A stretch of 64,000 nucleotides of DNA, from assembly GCA_029298735.1 (NCBI GenBank), contig JANSLP010000001.1, positions 496,001 through 560,000 on the forward strand. Direction: 5' to 3'. Shown in pieces: positions 29,201 through 39,197 of this stretch (position 1 is the stretch's first letter; the number at the start of each line of letters is the position of its first letter). Under the pieces are notes generated by a model. The model did no database searches, was not told the DNA's origin, and was given only the letters and a program-made list of their open reading frames with translations. The position numbers and the translations under genes are program-made. Source of the stretch: Ophiostoma sp. CBS 140.51 (Eukaryota > Ascomycota > Sordariomycetes > Ophiostomatales > Ophiostomataceae).

Positions 29201-30829
29201 CATCTGGGGACCGATCACGGTGGACGAAGAGTGGTTACTCAACAGACTGGACAACAGACTAGACGGGAAAGGAGGACCGAGAGGCGTCGAAGACTCTTGA
29301 GGACCCAGCGGTATCGATGAAGTTTGGGTTCCAACCACGGAAGAAGGCGTAGAAGGGCCAAGAGGAGTAGACGACTCTTGAGGACCAAGCGGCGTGGAGG
29401 ATGTCTGAGGACCGACCGGAGACGAGCCTGTCTGAGGACCAGCAGGCGAAGACGACGACTGAGGACCAGACGGGGTACCTGCAGGAGAAGAGTATGATTG
29501 CGGACCAGATGGTGTTCCAGCAGGAGAAGAAGACGAGGTGATGGGTCCTGCAGGCAAGCTGGCCGACGAAGGACCGGCGGCGCTGGCGCTGCTGCTGCTG
29601 CTAAGAACGGCACTGCTGCTGGCAACAGTGCTGCTGCTCGCCGGCAGCGAAGAGTTGGTGAAGTGAAACGAGGAGCTGCTGGGGACAGGGCTGGCAATGC
29701 CACCGCTGCTAGGGACAGGACCAACAAAGCCAGAGCTGCTATAGTAAGGGCTAGTCACCTCGGCGCTGCTGGTCACTGGGCTGCCGCCATCGCTGGGGAA
29801 GACACTGCTGGGAACAGGGCTACCACCGTCACTCGGGAAGGCGCTGCTAGGAGCAGGACTGCTCAGCACAACGCTGCTCGGCATCGAGATTGCCTGTCCA
29901 CCGGAGCTGCTGAAAGAGGGAATTTCGCTGTAATAAGAAGGACCATCACTGTAGAAGGAGGGCCCGCTGCTGCTCGAGATAGTCGTGCTCTGCGGCTGCT
30001 CGGAGCTGTAGAAAGAAGGGCCGTCGCTATAGACGGGAGGCTCGCTGTAGTACGAAGGGCCGTCGCTAGTAACAGGGCCGCTGGGCGTCGGGCTGACTTG
30101 GCCACCGGAGCTGCTGTAAAACAGAGATTCGGAGCTGCTCGAGATGGTCATGCTCTGCGGCTGCTCAGAACTACTTGAGACTGCCGTGCTCTGCGGTTCC
30201 TCGCTGCTGCTGGTAGACTCATACTCGGGCGCCGGATCAGTGGCATCCCGCTTAAACAGAGGCAGCTTAGGAATGCCCCAACGCCGGCGCTTGGCAATCA
30301 TGGTAGCCGTGAGCGTCTCGGTGGAGGAAAAGTCGAGCACCGTATTGGTGATACCGCCGCCACCAGTGCCAGTGCCGGTGCCAGTGAGCGTGATGGTGTT
30401 TCCCGTCAGTGAGGCCGGACAGCTGTAGGCGACGGGGATCGTCTCGGTCCAGACGGTCGTTACAACTAGAGCCGTGACTATTGTGTACGTTGAGCAAAGG
30501 ACAGTGGGTGTGCCCGTAAGGTCGGTGTTGGTGGCCACCTGCTCGATGCCGGTTGTCTCTGCATCCTCGGTGCCCGTGGCGGGCGTTGGCGCCGGTGCAT
30601 ATCCGCCGACCTGGTTGGTAGTTTCTGCTGCTGTCGTCGGGGCTGGTGCGTAGGGAGCCGGGCCCTCGTCGGTGGTCACAGCGGTCTGAATATCGCCAGT
30701 GATGTCGCCGGTGGCAAAGTCACGGGGACGGAAGAAGGGAAATGCTGGCCAGGCCGAGGCAGCTGGCAAAGATGAGGCGAGAGCGGCCAAGGCGGCAAGA
30801 CGCCGAATTGGCGGCCGTGAGAGCCGCAT
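26279..30829 (-). CDS. Fasciclin-domain, Ser/Thr-rich GPI-type cell-wall adhesin with tandem repeats
   Basis: A 1516-residue intronless protein. Residues 1-28 form a signal peptide (MRLSRPPIRRLAALAALASSLPAASA). A segment with an RRRWGIPKLPLFKRD basic/Kex2-like KR lies near residue 185-200. Residues about 200-700 are Ser-rich with motifs such as SSTPLGPQ. Residues about 720-805 carry TPQxSSTPQxT repeats. Residues 807-878 are 12 tandem TTSPNP units. Ala/Ser-rich (about 920-1085) and Ser-Gly (about 1090-1165) blocks follow. Residues about 1170-1475 are a fasciclin (FAS1)-like region with a TVFVPNNAAV motif and a final NGVAHVVDDML. A hydrophobic tail, MAVGVAVSTIFFSLVIF, fits a GPI-anchor signal. 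FAS1 proteins mediate adhesion; wall attachment here is inferred. The start at 30829 gives the signal peptide; upstream codons have no ATG. Confidence 0.85.
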   Translation of the reverse strand: MRLSRPPIRRLAALAALASSLPAASAWPAFPFFRPRDFATGDITGDIQTAVTTDEGPAPYAPAPTTAAETTNQVGGYAPAPTPATGTEDAETTGIEQVATNTDLTGTPTVLCSTYTIVTALVVTTVWTETIPVAYSCPASLTGNTITLTGTGTGTGGGGITNTVLDFSSTETLTATMIAKRRRWGIPKLPLFKRDATDPAPEYESTSSSEEPQSTAVSSSSEQPQSMTISSSSESLFYSSSGGQVSPTPSGPVTSDGPSYYSEPPVYSDGPSFYSSEQPQSTTISSSSGPSFYSDGPSYYSEIPSFSSSGGQAISMPSSVVLSSPAPSSAFPSDGGSPVPSSVFPSDGGSPVTSSAEVTSPYYSSSGFVGPVPSSGGIASPVPSSSSFHFTNSSLPASSSTVASSSAVLSSSSSASAAGPSSASLPAGPITSSSSPAGTPSGPQSYSSPAGTPSGPQSSSSPAGPQTGSSPVGPQTSSTPLGPQESSTPLGPSTPSSVVGTQTSSIPLGPQESSTPLGPPFPSSLLSSLLSNHSSSTVIGPQMSSTPLGPSESSTPLGPPRPSSVGPQTSSTPIGPVTSSTGSPSTANSSSSFTSISSLSLNTQILSSLISTQTTLTSYSTGYACESNSTTVLTSTFTTYASMVTSECITLIATTTPTTTSPNSPSTNQTPTAPSSSTVPVVSSSPTASSSPAESSQSVIGGTQPSTGPVISSTPVATSTPDTVSTPQTGTTPQTSSTPQATTTPQVSSTPQATTTPQISSTPQVSSTPQATTTPQTTSNPETTSTSQTQNTPQTTSTPKTSSTPKDTTSPNPTTSPNPTTSPNPTTSPNPTTSPNPTTSPNPTTSPNPTTSPNPTTSPNPTTSPNPTTSPNPTTSPNPTTSPNTTPTTANTSPNTTPNTSPNTSPNTSPNTSPNTTPATSPNPTSAVSQASSAASQASQAASQASSAAAAGATNGDTGAASSAASAASAAASAASQAAADASSALSDAAASSPAAAASAASAAASAATVAASQASAASSAAAAAATSDPTAVAAAAAAAASDAAAAAAAADAAAAAANAAAANAAGGSAAGSNAGTNAGSTGGDAGGSAGSGSGTGSGSGTGSSSGSGTGSGSDSGSGSGSGSGSGSGSGSSSGSGSGSGSGSGSSSGSGSGSGSGSSSGSGGAATLSTAASLDDALLFAGCGNFLDFLKSDPDVWALYSSASVQTIFAVGDKYFNGTMPTSQTPAVSLRRRQLSPADVQRAQLAAGKQESDLARLRSIPGATISTNDAAADLHGSTQVIVSDYRRISSKSTLGRRDDNSSVSTNTSSTDALVTLYSGLGESVSLYNPDIYYKGGVIQVLDGFFTIPATLSQTDEILGYSQFANLVDTAGLTETLDNTSSITVFVPNNAAVQSAQLSGSLSASDIQNLVEDHVVVAANDTESVGYLPNLSDGQVLTTKNGKKLTITVDANNNYYVNGVLITTSNIVLTNGVAHVVDDMLVASASSAAGWSLQRGANTGMAVGVAVSTIFFSLVIF
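27340..27580 (-). repeat. Ser-Gly dipeptide repeat tract of the fasciclin gene
   Basis: On the minus strand this segment encodes alternating Ser and Gly, with occasional Asp/Thr, for about 75 residues. It is a flexible linker between the Ala-rich block and the FAS1 region. Confidence 0.75.
28194..28409 (-). repeat. 12 tandem 18-bp units coding TTSPNP
   Basis: Twelve head-to-tail 18-base units lie inside the fasciclin gene, each reading GGGTT(A/G/T)GG... on the plus strand and encoding TTSPNP on the minus strand. Units keep exact length and frame. At least six base variants occur at the synonymous positions, in a mixed order that suggests past unequal exchange. Confidence 0.9.
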
Positions 30830-33800
30830 TGTGTGGAATGTGTGTGCGGGTATGAGTTTAAAGGAGAGAGGAAGAAGAGAGGGGATGAGGAGGAGGAGAA
30901 AGAAAGAAAATATCACGATGATGCAGCCAGATGCATAATCCGTCCAGGCCTCTCGGGGTATCAATAGAAAAAAAGGAGTAAAATTATAGAGCGAGGCTCT
31001 CTCAAAAACAATGAGAGTGTCGTTTGTTTGTTGATGTCGATATGGGAAAGGATAAAAGTATTGAATAATAGAGGATATGATAGGAGAGAATCTTCAAGAA
31101 AGTAAATAAAGAGATCAAGAGTAAAAACAGTGAGGACGAAAAACGAGAAAAAGGAAGAGAAGGGCGCCTCTTTTGCTGGGCCACGACAATAATGGTGTTT
31201 TTCTCTGCCTTGTGCGGTTTCCTACTTGGGAGAGCTGTTTTTGGTCAGTCGCTCCTGCTGCAGGTACCTGAGTAACGATATGGGGGAAGGCGCAATGGGC
31301 GGATTTGGACGATGGTCGATAGACGACGATGGGCGAATATCGATTTTTGGTAAGGCAGCGCCAAGCCTTTGACTAACTTGTAAGAGAGATGGTAAGGAGC
31401 AGCTGGCGATGGAACGGCGACGGCGAACGGCAAGAGGCAAACAACAAAACGGAAGGAGCAGTCGTGTAAATCTTGCAAGCACCGTCCGTATTCCGTATAT
31501 ACTGTAAGATAGAGGGTAAAACAGGTAATAATACGGCGTACTGTGTTTGTTGTCAAGGAGATTTGTGAAGCAAATTCAAATAAAGATAGACCCTGTTGGC
31601 TGCGAGAGGAAGTGAGACGGACAGTGCAAAAGGCAACAAGAATCTTGCTACGAAATGCGGAGTAGTCGAGAAAAAAAGAGAAAAAATACAGTCGAATAAA
31701 AAGACCCAGGAAACGAAAATAGAAGCGAATAGACGAAGAGAATAGAAAAGCAGGTGGGGCCAGACAACGAAAGAGAAAAAGAAAAAGAAAAACAACTAGT
31801 GGCAGGGTCCAGAGTGGTCCAGGATGGGCTGGGATGCTCAAAAGAGACACAATATTGGCGACTAGTCACAGCTCCAGCCCGTTTTTTTTCACCTGCATCG
31901 ACTGGTGAACGGGACGGAGCATCTCACTCTTTTCGTCTACAATATTCGCAAATACGGGGCCGTTACGACCTTGTGAAGACGGCCTAGGCGCACTGCGCTC
32001 CGGGGGCCTCTCGTGAGGCCTGTGAGGCCTGCGAAGCTTGCGAGGCCTATGACTTGCGATTTACAATCTTAAACAGTCTCGTACAGACGAAGTGAAGATT
32101 CGACAGTCACAGACCTCGGGAAAAGGGCGATTTAAGTCGATCATGGAAGTGAAAAGAGGCAAACGATAATGAGGGGCAAAAAGTGAAGCTGCAAAAATCA
32201 AACATGCAAAATCAAGGCAAAAGAGCTCATGTGGAAACCTCATCCCTTGAGTTGCTTTTTTTCTGCGACGATCGTGACAATATCGCACGGATTTGCCCGT
32301 CTTGCGAGACCGGCCGACAAGCTCTGCACTGGGCAACTAGAACACACCAGAACACAGACTTATTCTAGCAGGTCCCTCTGGCAGTCTGACAGGGGACCTT
32401 GCATTGTTGGGAGGCGGTGGGTACACAGAAAGCTTGCGAGTTGCGACTTACAGCTGTCACTGCACATCTAGCAGATCACCGTTTGTGTAAGGGAATGATG
32501 GTGTTTTCAGCTCTGCGAATGTCTTGTGCACCGTGAAGATCCGGCTTTCAATGCGATTGGCTAATATAACTGACAGCGAAAAACATACCGAGAACGGCGA
32601 TGAAGAAAATCGAGCGAGAAAGAGAAGAAAACGAGCAGGATAAAGAGACACTCAGGATAACAAGGCAGAACGTACAACCGTTCTTACACGATCGAATACC
32701 GACACCAAAGAACGATGAAAGATGCGAGAATCAGCGTGGTGGACCTTCCCCTCCCAAGTCACCTTCAGAGTGAGTGTGCTGTATCTACGCAGTCCTGCAA
32801 GCCACTCTTTATTTTTCTTTCCGTGCTGGCTCCATTGGACCCTGTCATGCAGTGATGTTGCTTTCGATTTGCAATGTGATTTTTTGTGACATTTTTTCTC
32901 GGCCTCTCGCCTTCTTCGTCTTTCCCATGACCACAACTCGTATTCTGCCTTACATGGCAATTCTCCTACATAGTAAAGACTAACCGTTGGGCAATTGCGG
33001 ACCCCAGCTGAGCAGAGGTGATCAAAGTCGATCTGTGAGTGGTTGCTGCTCATCACCACCTATCATGCGGCCACTCTCCATCTTTACATCTGTTTATCGT
33101 TGATTCTTCTCTTTTTCACTTTCGGTCCCGTCATTTTGACTGATATTCCTGTCGAGAAAACGGAGCAACCCGGGCGGGGAGCGGTCAGTGTCTCTCTTTT
33201 CAGGCTTCTTTCACTGTTGCTTGTCTTCAATGCCTATCAGAGTGTTCAGAATGCGTGCTGCTCAGTGTCTTTTGTGTGTCTCAAATTTTCATCTTGCTTT
33301 TTGCTTCTTTTTTTCCTTTTCTGTCTTGCCTTGTCTTCCTTGCCTCGCCTATGAAATTGTGGTAATTTCTTACGCAGAGAGGCAGTCAAGCCAACAGCAG
33401 CCAACACAGCAGGGCAATGTTGCACTTTCACCACAACGGAGCTTTCTTTCCACTCTCCTCTTCCTTCTCGTCTGGCTCTTTTCCCGTTCAGGGCTCTTGT
33501 TTCTAGCCTTTCTCGTTTCCTAGCCATACGTAGACATGGTCCCGGCGCTAAACAAAGCCCATGTGGGCGCCTCTTTTTCTCTTTCTTCTCTAATGCTTGG
33601 TTCTTCTTTGCACAAAGAGGTAAACAGTGGCGAACAAACGATATCTCAGGCACTTGCTAGGCCTTTCCACACAGTATTACTGAGTACAGGGAAGGTGTGC
33701 CGCGATGCGGAAGGCGCAAAAAGCCAAGATGCCAAGAGGACTCTCCAGAGAAGCTCTTAACAAGCACAAGCACAGTGATGGTGCAAAAGAGGGCAAGGAT

Positions 33801-36800
33801 GTTCCCCTCCATTGCATTCCTTGCGGCGTAGCCACAAAGCGGGCGAGCCCTCCGTCTGACACCCGTTCCTTCTTCCCCATCCAGGCCGTCGGGATTCTCG
33901 TCCAGTGGCAAGCTGCCACTGGTGACGGCCCAGCCCAGACGAAAAAGAAGCATCTTACCCAAAATACCACTTCGAAATATGCACCGGCCAGGCCAGACCT
34001 TGGACATGGGTTGCGTGCATCAGAGGACCATGCATGGGCTAGTGCTTCTGCCTCATCTGGGCTTTGTGGCGGGCTTGCCCAGTGCCAGGTGGCAGGACCC
34101 TTGTTTACTTGCCTTCACTTGGGAGTGGAGGAGCCGCCAATGTAACTGCAACTCTGTTTTGGGAAGAGATGGCAAGAGATGTTTCGATTTGCGGGACTCT
34201 AGCGGGCTTTCAGCTTGGATGGCGCGCCAGACCGATGCGCAATTATTGAAAAGCTAAACCCAGCTAGGACATTCTCGACAGAGGACCATTCAGCGATTTT
34301 GTGACCGCTCTCACATAGAAAAGAGAAAAAATTGATTTGATGTGCAGAGGATGAAAAGAGGAAGTATGACATTGTGACGTCGATGGCGATGAGCAATGGT
34401 TAGACACGGAAGCAGCAAAGTGACGTGCCGGTGTTCCAGGTGACGGAACATGCGAGAATAAACTGAGTGAGATACGATGCAAGGGATACACGACCCCGAT
34501 ATGGAGACCGAGGTGGAGGAGGAAGAAGAAGAAGAGACAGCGAGAGTGAAGAAGAAGGCAAAATATCGTACAGAGAATCAAAATCAACGAAGACGTAAAA
34601 CAGCACGGACAAGACCTTCAAAGAGCAACAGATGAACACGACCTTCAACAAAGAGGAGCCTGAATGAAAAGTTTGATAGGTGATCCCGTGGGGGACGTGA
34701 GGGGCTGCCTGTAAATGGAAGAAGAAATTTTTGGAGCAGTTCACAGAAACAAAAAACGATCGGCAGCTAGGTGCCGGTTGACTGACAGAGACCGATGGCG
34801 ATAGCAACAAGGGATAAAGTGACGGCGACCACGGGCACGCACTTGGGAGGCTGGTGAGGCGGGTGGACGGCGCCTGGGCACCGCTTGCACGCTGTCAAGT
34901 GGCAGGCCAGGCCAGTGGCAAAGAACAGAAAGAAACGAAAGAAAAGGACCAGGGACCAGGGGAGAAGAAAGAATAGAAATACGGGAAGGGCCTGGCCTGG
35001 TCTGGCCTGGTCGAGTCTGGGCAGGCACCGGCCTGTTGGGTTAGACTGGGAGACTGGCTTCCTGTTGCGAATATACAGTCGAAAACCGACGACTCAGAGG
35101 CCTCGTACAGCTGCCCAGTCGCTATCAGGACCAGTCAATGGGAAACGGAGCACAGAAAGGGACAGACCGGTCGACCAAAGAGAGCCCAATTGGACGGTCT
35201 CAACGGTCTAGCCCTCGCTCAGCTCTGGCGGCGTGAACCGAGCTAACCCTGATAGAGCCCGTCTTGCGTGCAAGTCCCCACCCCTGAACGGCCTCTAGCT
35301 ACCGGTAGTAAACAAATAAAATGGAAAATCGATAGTGGGAAATGGGGAAAATGCGAGAGGGCGAGAGAGTGGTAAAGCACAGGCCAGACCAAGTAGGCCA
35401 GGCTAGACCACAGTTGACGATGAGGAGATGAAGAAGACGAAGGATGGGGGAGAAGAGGAAAAAAAGAGAAAACAGAGAGAAACCGAGCAAAGGGAACACG
35501 ACAACGTGCATCGATAGGGCAGAACGGCGGCAGACGGCGGGCACTCCGTGAAGCTATTGCCTCTGTCCAGAGCAAGTGATTCGTTGTCGGGACACGCAAT
35601 GCTTTTGAAGCTATGGGATGGTTGTCTGTTTCGCGGGACCCAAGCTCCGGGGCTGGATGTGTTGTATCGTGTGCAAGCAAGTGTGCGTGTCAGAAACTGT
35701 CATGTGTCTTGCTCAGGAATGCTTGCACAGGGCTGGCGGCTGGACATGTGGCAAGCTGGCAAGGCGGAAAAGAGGCCGTCCGGCGAGCCTGGAGGACCCA
35801 AAGAGAAGTGGTTACAGGATTTCCGGTGCATCTTGCGAGCTGAGGAAAACTGGGAAAGTTTGAGGTGCTCGCCATGCTGATCCAGAGCTCCAAGAGGAAA
35901 GAGCCGATGCCAGGCTTCTCGTCATTACTCCGTGCACCTTCCCAGACAAACAATATCTTGTGTTGCTGAAAACGCTGAGAACGCGCTGAGAAGGGCCTCG
36001 TTCCTTCTCTTTTCTTTCCACCACCACCCACCTTCCTCGCACCAGCTCATCATACGCACCCTCGCGCCTTCCCTCAGCCGGCGCGCTTGCCCACTTTGGA
36101 GCTCCTGTCCCAAACAGAATTTACGCTATTTACAACGCTTTCTAACGTCTTTCATGGAGTATTGCCTCTCGTAGGGCTCTTGTTTTTTTCTTTCTCGTCT
36201 TTTATTGACCTCTCTTTTTTCTCGCTTGCCCCCTCCCTTCTAGACTGGTCGCTTCCTTCCCGATCGCAACTGCCCTGCATAACACTACGATTGCCAGCAG
36301 TGCCAAGACTTTTTTTTTTCTTTTTCTTCCTGTCTCTTTTGCTCGCTCTTTCCTTCTCTCTGCCTCGTCTTGCCTCTATCTCTCCTTCCCCGTCTGTCTC
36401 ACTTTTACCCTCTTGCTCTTTCCTCCACAGCACCTGCCTCGCACCTTCCACGCAAGCTGCCATCCCCCTATTTTTGCTATTTTGCAGCTTGTGAATATTG
36501 TCTACAAAGCTAGCCTAGCCTCTCCATCGTGACATTGACACCAAACATCGCCCCAAGACAATAACACGACCTTGGCCTTTTGTCTTGGCTCAATTGCTAT
36601 CCTTGTGTTTTCTCTCCTCATCTTTTCTCGTCCGGCTCTTCTTTTGGCGGGCTACTTTTCTCCTCTCATCCTCGATCGCGATCCGTGATCGTCTCAAATC
36701 TTGAGGACGTCGGTTTCTTGCGTCTCATTATCACTCATTCTCTGTCCTTATCTTTTTCTTCTTCTTCTTCTTCTCTCCTACATCGACCTGTTAAGCATCA

Positions 36801-36819
36801 CCACAACCCATCCGACACA
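30830..36819. promoter_or_regulatory. 6-kb gene-free divergent region (possible long leaders and ncRNA)
   Basis: Between the fasciclin gene (-) and the 670-residue membrane protein gene (+) lie 6 kb with no ORF that looks like a protein. The left part (about 30840-30930, 31640-31800) is purine-rich on plus, so CT-rich on minus, as expected for the leader of the fasciclin gene. The right part (about 36170-36480, 36590-36790) is CT-rich on plus, as expected for the leader of the membrane protein gene. In between are a 9-bp tandem repeat at 32013-32048 and GGCCWGGCC words at 33986, 34905 and 34989. Frames such as 31245-31850 (minus) or 33246-33653 are low-complexity hydrophobic or charged and are not supported. 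Confidence 0.5.
32013..32048. repeat. Tandem 9-bp repeat, four units
   Basis: Units read GTGAGGCCT, GTGAGGCCT, GCGAAGCTT and GCGAGGCCT head-to-tail in non-coding DNA. Confidence 0.7.
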
Positions 36820-38832
36820 ATGGTCTACTCTTCGGCGCCCCAGCTGGCGTCCACCTACCGGCTATGGCACCGCTTCACGATGCCCATTGACGGCGGCCAG
36901 CGCGATGCCGTTTCCGTCCCCGCCTACGTTGCCGACCAGCTCAACTCAGCCTACACCATCATGGTCACAACCATGGTCGTCAACTTGTGGTGCATCTGCT
37001 TCGCTCTCGGCTTCTTCTACATTATGCGGCACAACAACGAGCTCGGCTCACTGTCGTCCAACCTCTGGAACAAGCGTGCATCCATGTCCGACTCGCTCAT
37101 GAGTCTGCTGCAGAAGAAGTCCTCCCACTGGAAGCGTTGGTGGGTGTACCCGGCCATCGGCATCATCATCAGTTGCTGGGTCGCTGAGACCGTTCTGTCC
37201 ATTATCGTCCCGCCCTACATCTTCATCGATACCGCCGCGCCTGTCAACGTCAACGCCATCATTGTGCCGCCGAACACGGGCACTTCCAACTCGGCCACGG
37301 CCCAGCTGTTCTCACTCGACGTGCCGGCCGCTCTGCGTGCTGTTGGCGGCGCCCTCGTGGCAGCTAGCGATATCACTGAGCGCGTCACCATCTCGCAGCG
37401 CGACATTGGCACCACTTCCGACTTTGAGCCCATCCAGGAGATCGACTACAGCTACTACATTACCGGCTACGACCTTGGCCTGCAGCACCAGGCTACTCTA
37501 CAATTGAACGTGCAGGGCTCGTGCCGCACCGAGTACGGCTGGCTCGTGTCCAGCACCAACAAGTCCGGCTACACCAACGACACTTACGCCATTATGGGCG
37601 ACGCAGAGAAGAACGGCTACATTTCGTTGTCTCTCTACGATGGTCCCAGCCCTACTGCTTTCTTCTACACTGGCGATGATGGCCCGGGTATTGGTAACAC
37701 CACGTATGCTGCCTTTATCTCGTCCGTCGACCGTGTCAGCTTCACGCCTGGCACTGACGCACTCTACTACACGGGCACGACCCAGCAGTCGGACTCCTAC
37801 CTGGCCGACGCGGACTACATTGTGCAGCCCAAGCGTCCCGTTCTGTCCTGTTGGGAGTCGAACGTCTGGTCGTTTGCTGGCTCCAACAGCTCCGTGATCG
37901 GTCTCAACAACACGGCTCTACCCGGTCTAAACCTGCCCCTGGCCCTGCAGCTCATCTTTGCGCGCTACCTGGGTGCGCCGCGTATCGAGAGCATTGGCAC
38001 GGAGCTGGGTCTCGGCGCTCTGCAGTCCAGCACCACGGCTCTCGGTACCATTTTTGACGCTGGCAGTTCGTCGGCCTTTTCTGACCTGCAGCGCCTGGTT
38101 CTGGCTGCTTTCATTGCCAGTGCCAACACGCTGACCGACACGACACTCTCGTCCTCGTACCTGGGTTCCAAGACGCAAGCTGGCAACCTGATTTACGGTG
38201 ACAACAACCAGCCGCTCGATGGTGCTGACCAGTTTGTCGTGTGGAGCCCCGACGTGTCCACCATCTCGGTGAAGGCCGCCATTGTCATTCCCGTTGTCAC
38301 TTTGGCGACGTCACTGGTTGTGTTTATCGTGCTCAAGTACACGCCGCTGGCCAGTGTCAATACGCTCGACATTCTCGAGCTGCAAAAGAATATTTACGAG
38401 AAGTACCCGGATGCCGACCTGACCATGTACGACGAGGCCACCTGGCAGGTGCAGATGCGCATCCCGCTAGTTGGCGAGCGTCGCCTGCCGTGGGCCAACT
38501 GGGGTGCCAGTGCCAATGCGCAGAACAGACAGCAGGATGCCTACCAGGCGCCTGCTCAGCCGACATATGCCGACACGGGTGATATTGAGAAGCAGCAGGC
38601 ACCGCACATCGTCACAGCACTTGACATCCCTGGCACACCGACGCCCAACGGTGTCGACTACAACGCGCCCGAGCAGCCAACGTACGCTGCCGCAGCACCC
38701 TCGCAGCCCAGCTACAGCACGGCCGTCGAGTCGACTCTGTCCAACCAGGAGCACGAAGTTGCTGCGGCCGTTGCACACGAGGGGGCTACTGCTACCAAGC
38801 CGGAGCAGGTCTCCAAGGAGCACGGCGAGTAG
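36820..38832 (+). CDS. Multipass membrane protein of unknown function (three predicted transmembrane helices)
   Basis: A 670-residue intronless protein, starting MVYSSAPQLAS in the context CACAATGG after a CT-rich leader. Hydrophobic helices lie near residues 44-69 (MVTTMVVNLWCICFALGFFYI), 107-136 (VYPAIGIIISCWVAETVLSII) and 484-508 (AAIVIPVVTLATSLVVFIVL). Between the second and third helix is a large, Ser/Thr-rich loop with several N-glycosylation sequons (NKSG, NDTY, NTTY, NNTA), probably luminal or extracellular. The C-terminal tail (about 510-670) is Pro/Gln/Ala-rich and probably cytosolic. I do not recognise the family; a surface or organelle membrane protein is the safest statement. It converges on the tyrosinase gene. 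Confidence 0.8.
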   Translation: MVYSSAPQLASTYRLWHRFTMPIDGGQRDAVSVPAYVADQLNSAYTIMVTTMVVNLWCICFALGFFYIMRHNNELGSLSSNLWNKRASMSDSLMSLLQKKSSHWKRWWVYPAIGIIISCWVAETVLSIIVPPYIFIDTAAPVNVNAIIVPPNTGTSNSATAQLFSLDVPAALRAVGGALVAASDITERVTISQRDIGTTSDFEPIQEIDYSYYITGYDLGLQHQATLQLNVQGSCRTEYGWLVSSTNKSGYTNDTYAIMGDAEKNGYISLSLYDGPSPTAFFYTGDDGPGIGNTTYAAFISSVDRVSFTPGTDALYYTGTTQQSDSYLADADYIVQPKRPVLSCWESNVWSFAGSNSSVIGLNNTALPGLNLPLALQLIFARYLGAPRIESIGTELGLGALQSSTTALGTIFDAGSSSAFSDLQRLVLAAFIASANTLTDTTLSSSYLGSKTQAGNLIYGDNNQPLDGADQFVVWSPDVSTISVKAAIVIPVVTLATSLVVFIVLKYTPLASVNTLDILELQKNIYEKYPDADLTMYDEATWQVQMRIPLVGERRLPWANWGASANAQNRQQDAYQAPAQPTYADTGDIEKQQAPHIVTALDIPGTPTPNGVDYNAPEQPTYAAAAPSQPSYSTAVESTLSNQEHEVAAAVAHEGATATKPEQVSKEHGE

Positions 38833-39197
38833 GCGATTGGTTTTTGCTCATCTTCGGTTTCTTCCTGTTCTTTTGCAGCGTTTCTCTCACACTCATTTGG
38901 TTGCATTTTTGGATACTCTTGGATTTATCTTTTTGTTATATACTTTCTACATTCGTTTCATCATGCGTCTTTCGTCCATATATCCAGCCACACTTTGTTT
39001 ATTTCCCACAAAATAAAACTCAAAGCGTTTGTCTTTTGTTATAGAATTTAATTATTTCCATTTTTCTTTCCAACTTTTGAATACGAATTCTTTTTTTTTA
39101 TTGAGCTTTCACTACTGTCTTTTTCCTTTCTCAAATGAAGGTGACGACCAATTCTTATTGACTACTCCGGTGTTGAAACTTACAATGTTTACAAAAG
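38833..39197. terminator. Convergent 3' region with AATAAA polyadenylation signal
   Basis: T-rich 3' flank after the membrane protein gene. AATAAA occurs at 39012-39017, about 180 bases after the stop, a plausible plus-strand polyadenylation signal. The tyrosinase gene ends from the other side. Confidence 0.5.
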
